Shown: positions 4,054-5,721 of the stretch, in pieces
Layout of the letters: each line of letters starts with the position of its first letter
How positions within the stretch are numbered: position 1 is the first letter of the stretch
Assembly (NCBI GenBank): GCA_029821515.1
Contig: JALGTD010000115.1
Location: 1 to 5,721, forward strand
Source: Candidatus Zipacnadia bacterium
GTDB taxonomy: Bacteria; Armatimonadota; Zipacnadia; Zipacnadales; Zipacnadaceae
Reading direction: 5' to 3'
Length of the DNA stretch: 5,721 nucleotides
Notes under the pieces: generated by a model
Database searches by the model: none
Told to the model about the DNA's origin: nothing
The model's input: only the letters and a program-made list of their open reading frames with translations
Position numbers and translations under genes: made by a program

Positions 4054-5721
4054 TCACAGACGCCCGGAGCGAAGTATTGAATATAGCAGCCAGAGGCCCA
4101 TTATCATGCCAACTGCTGTCAATATAATTGTAATCGGGCTGCTCAGTGTGGTGAGCGCCTGCTCGCTGGAGATGATCATTGCCGAGGCCATAATTATTGC
4201 GGCCACGATGATACTGAAGGCCAGGCGGTTGACCATCGTGTCGAGCTTGCGTAGGGGCCGATCAGCCTCTTCGAGCTGCAACTGCACCTTCAGCCCGCTG
4301 GCCTGGACACGCAGCAGCAGTTGCGATAATTGCCGGGGCAAGCGCAGGGCGTACTGGTTGAGCTCGCGAGCCAGTTGCCCCAGGCTTCTCAGGACATTTG
4401 CGGGCCGGAGCCGTTCCAGCATCATCTTATGGGCAGCTTCGGCAGCAACTGCCTCAAAGTCAAAGTCGGGATCAAGCTGCAGGCAGACACCTTCGGAGAT
4501 AGTCATAGCCCGCAGCAGGCTGATCCAGGCCGGCGGCATGTGGATGTTGTGGCGTAACAGCAGGCCCAGCAGATCCTCAATTATCTCGGCCATCGCTATC
4601 TGTCCGGCCGACGCTCCCCAATACTGCGACATCTGTTTGTCTATATCCAGCCGCAGCATACGCAGATCGGTCTGCTCGCCGATTACACCCACGCTGGTAA
4701 TAATGGCCAGCATCTCGTCGGTGTCTCCATTGACTACAGCGTTGATGATCTGCAGAATGCTGTTGCGAAGCTGAGGGCCGGCGGTACCCACGTGACCGAA
4801 GTCGAAGAAAGCTATACGACCGTCTGGCGTTACCTTCAGATTACCCCCGTGCGGGTCGCCGTGGAAAAAGCCGTCGGTGATAGTCTGTCGCAGCATTATC
4901 TGGGCAAAGGCCTGGGCAAGCTGTGTGCGGTCAATGTCCAGCTCAGACAGTTGGTCTTCCTGGTTAATGTTGGCTCCGACAACGAGCTGGGAGGTCAGGA
5001 CCCGGCGAGTTGTGTAGTCTTCGAAGACTCGCGGTACCAGTGCCCGTGGCTCGTCAGCCAGGTTTTCTCGCATCCGCTCGGCGTTGTGGGCCTCGCGGAC
5101 GAAATCCAACTCGTGCCTGAGTATGCGAGCAATTTCATCCACCCAGTCAGTGAGGTTCTGTTCCCTAGCCCACTGGCTGTACTTGCTGGCTTGTCGGGCG
5201 CCCCAGCGCATCACTGCCATGTCGGTTTCGACCAGTTCAGCCACTTCGGGCCGCTGGACCTTGACGGCCACTTTCCGGCCATTGGGCAATTTCGCGGCGT
5301 GTACCTGACTCAGCGACGCCGAGCCCAGCGGTTCTGCGTCAAATTCGGCGAATAGCTCTTCGACTGGCGCGCCCAGCTCTTCCTCAAGTATCTGCTGCAC
5401 CTGCTCGTAGGAGAACGGAGGGACTTCTTCCTGCAGCTTGCGCAGCTCCTGGATGTAGTCGGGAGGCAGCAGGTCGGGCCGGGTGGATAGAACCTGACCG
5501 ACTTTGATGGCTGTGGCACCGATCTCTTCTAATGCCAGGCGCAGGCGCACCGGTATTTCCAGTCCGGCGGTGGCGGCATCGGCCTTCTCTCCGGGTTTGT
5601 CACGACGTCGCAGAAACCGGTCCAAGCCGACGTTGTGCAGAACCGAAGCAAAGCCGAACTTCACAAAGACGGCCGCCACGTAGCTGGCCCGCCGCATCCA
5701 GCGACTGGCCCGGCTGCCCAG
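4054..5721 (-). CDS. UbiB/ABC1/AarF-family atypical kinase, 5' partial
   Basis: Member of the UbiB family of membrane-associated protein-kinase-like proteins, needed for ubiquinone synthesis in proteobacteria and linked to isoprenoid-lipid handling elsewhere; small-molecule ATPase activity is known, the true substrate is not. Counting from the ATG at 5697 (547 residues): the family-defining K-x-G-Q, 'KVGQVLSTRPDLLPPDY' (65-81); Ala-rich-loop equivalent 'PLGSASLSQVHAAKL' (123-137); 'VAVKVQRP' with the ATP-site Lys146; 'ELDFVREAHNAERMREN' (196-212); catalytic loop 'FFHGDPHGGN' (277-286); and 'FFDFG' (297-301). Two C-terminal transmembrane helices ('LAFSIIVAAIIMASAMI' and 'ITIILTAVGMIMGLWLLY') end the protein. 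The frame stays open to the window edge (LGSRASRW before the ATG) and no ribosome binding site precedes 5697, so the true start probably lies outside. Pro of the usual H-P-G-N is Gly here. No quinone biosynthesis genes are visible, so a ubiB symbol is not assigned. Length and motifs indicate an intact gene. Confidence 0.93.
   Translation of the reverse strand: MGSRASRWMRRASYVAAVFVKFGFASVLHNVGLDRFLRRRDKPGEKADAATAGLEIPVRLRLALEEIGATAIKVGQVLSTRPDLLPPDYIQELRKLQEEVPPFSYEQVQQILEEELGAPVEELFAEFDAEPLGSASLSQVHAAKLPNGRKVAVKVQRPEVAELVETDMAVMRWGARQASKYSQWAREQNLTDWVDEIARILRHELDFVREAHNAERMRENLADEPRALVPRVFEDYTTRRVLTSQLVVGANINQEDQLSELDIDRTQLAQAFAQIMLRQTITDGFFHGDPHGGNLKVTPDGRIAFFDFGHVGTAGPQLRNSILQIINAVVNGDTDEMLAIITSVGVIGEQTDLRMLRLDIDKQMSQYWGASAGQIAMAEIIEDLLGLLLRHNIHMPPAWISLLRAMTISEGVCLQLDPDFDFEAVAAEAAHKMMLERLRPANVLRSLGQLARELNQYALRLPRQLSQLLLRVQASGLKVQLQLEEADRPLRKLDTMVNRLAFSIIVAAIIMASAMIISSEQALTTLSSPITIILTAVGMIMGLWLLYSILRSGRL

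Noticed and set aside
3953..4774. 273-codon plus-strand open frame opposite the UbiB-like gene
   Set aside because: Ser/Arg-rich antisense shadow with no family pattern; the minus strand carries clear UbiB motifs across the same bases.
4792..5355. 187-codon plus-strand open frame
   Set aside because: Antisense shadow of the UbiB-like kinase domain; no recognisable motif or ribosome binding site.
1..5721. Search for CRISPR arrays, tRNA/rRNA genes, insertion sequences and riboswitches
   Set aside because: No regularly spaced repeats, no transposase motifs or terminal repeats, and no tRNA-like or known leader structure were seen; nearly all bases are accounted for by genes.

Overview
This 5.7 kb window is an ordinary bacterial housekeeping locus. 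Five genes or gene remnants lie head to tail on the minus strand, followed by a sixth minus-strand gene that meets the tail of a plus-strand gene at the left edge. Read in transcription order (right to left) they are: a UbiB/ABC1/AarF-family atypical kinase (5' end cut by the window edge), a collapsed remnant of Maf, the rod-shape genes mreB, mreC and mreD, and a DUF362-family Tat/lipoprotein. At 1-201 on the plus strand is the last part of a protein ending in a copper-amine-oxidase-N-terminal-like (stalk) domain.

The organism is a rod-forming bacterium of moderately high GC (estimated by eye), using GTG and TTG starts as well as ATG. A maf-mreBCD order is known from Firmicutes and related lineages. 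Stalk domains and Tat-exported DUF362 proteins are common in Firmicutes, Armatimonadota and other Terrabacteria-like groups. I cannot place it more precisely. No mobile element, tRNA, rRNA or CRISPR array is visible.

How the genes work together: MreB filaments at the inner membrane, with MreC and MreD, organise the elongation machinery for side-wall peptidoglycan. In many genomes mrdA (PBP2) and rodA follow mreD, but here a DUF362 lipoprotein follows. The UbiB-like kinase is a membrane-anchored protein linked to isoprenoid-quinone or lipid metabolism and probably shares the transcript by position only.

The most notable feature is that two genes carry internal deletions while their neighbours look intact. 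The Maf gene joins its N-terminal motif to its C-terminal motif in frame, having lost the catalytic middle. The DUF362 gene has lost a short segment with a frameshift, and its true conserved C-terminus is readable in another frame ending at 229. Both junctions lie in short GC-rich tracts. This is either real gene decay or assembly/sequencing error. A good sigma70-like promoter sequence (TTGAGT, 17 nt, TATAAT) lies inside the retained 3' part of the Maf remnant, upstream of mreB. I found no convincing previously undescribed system.
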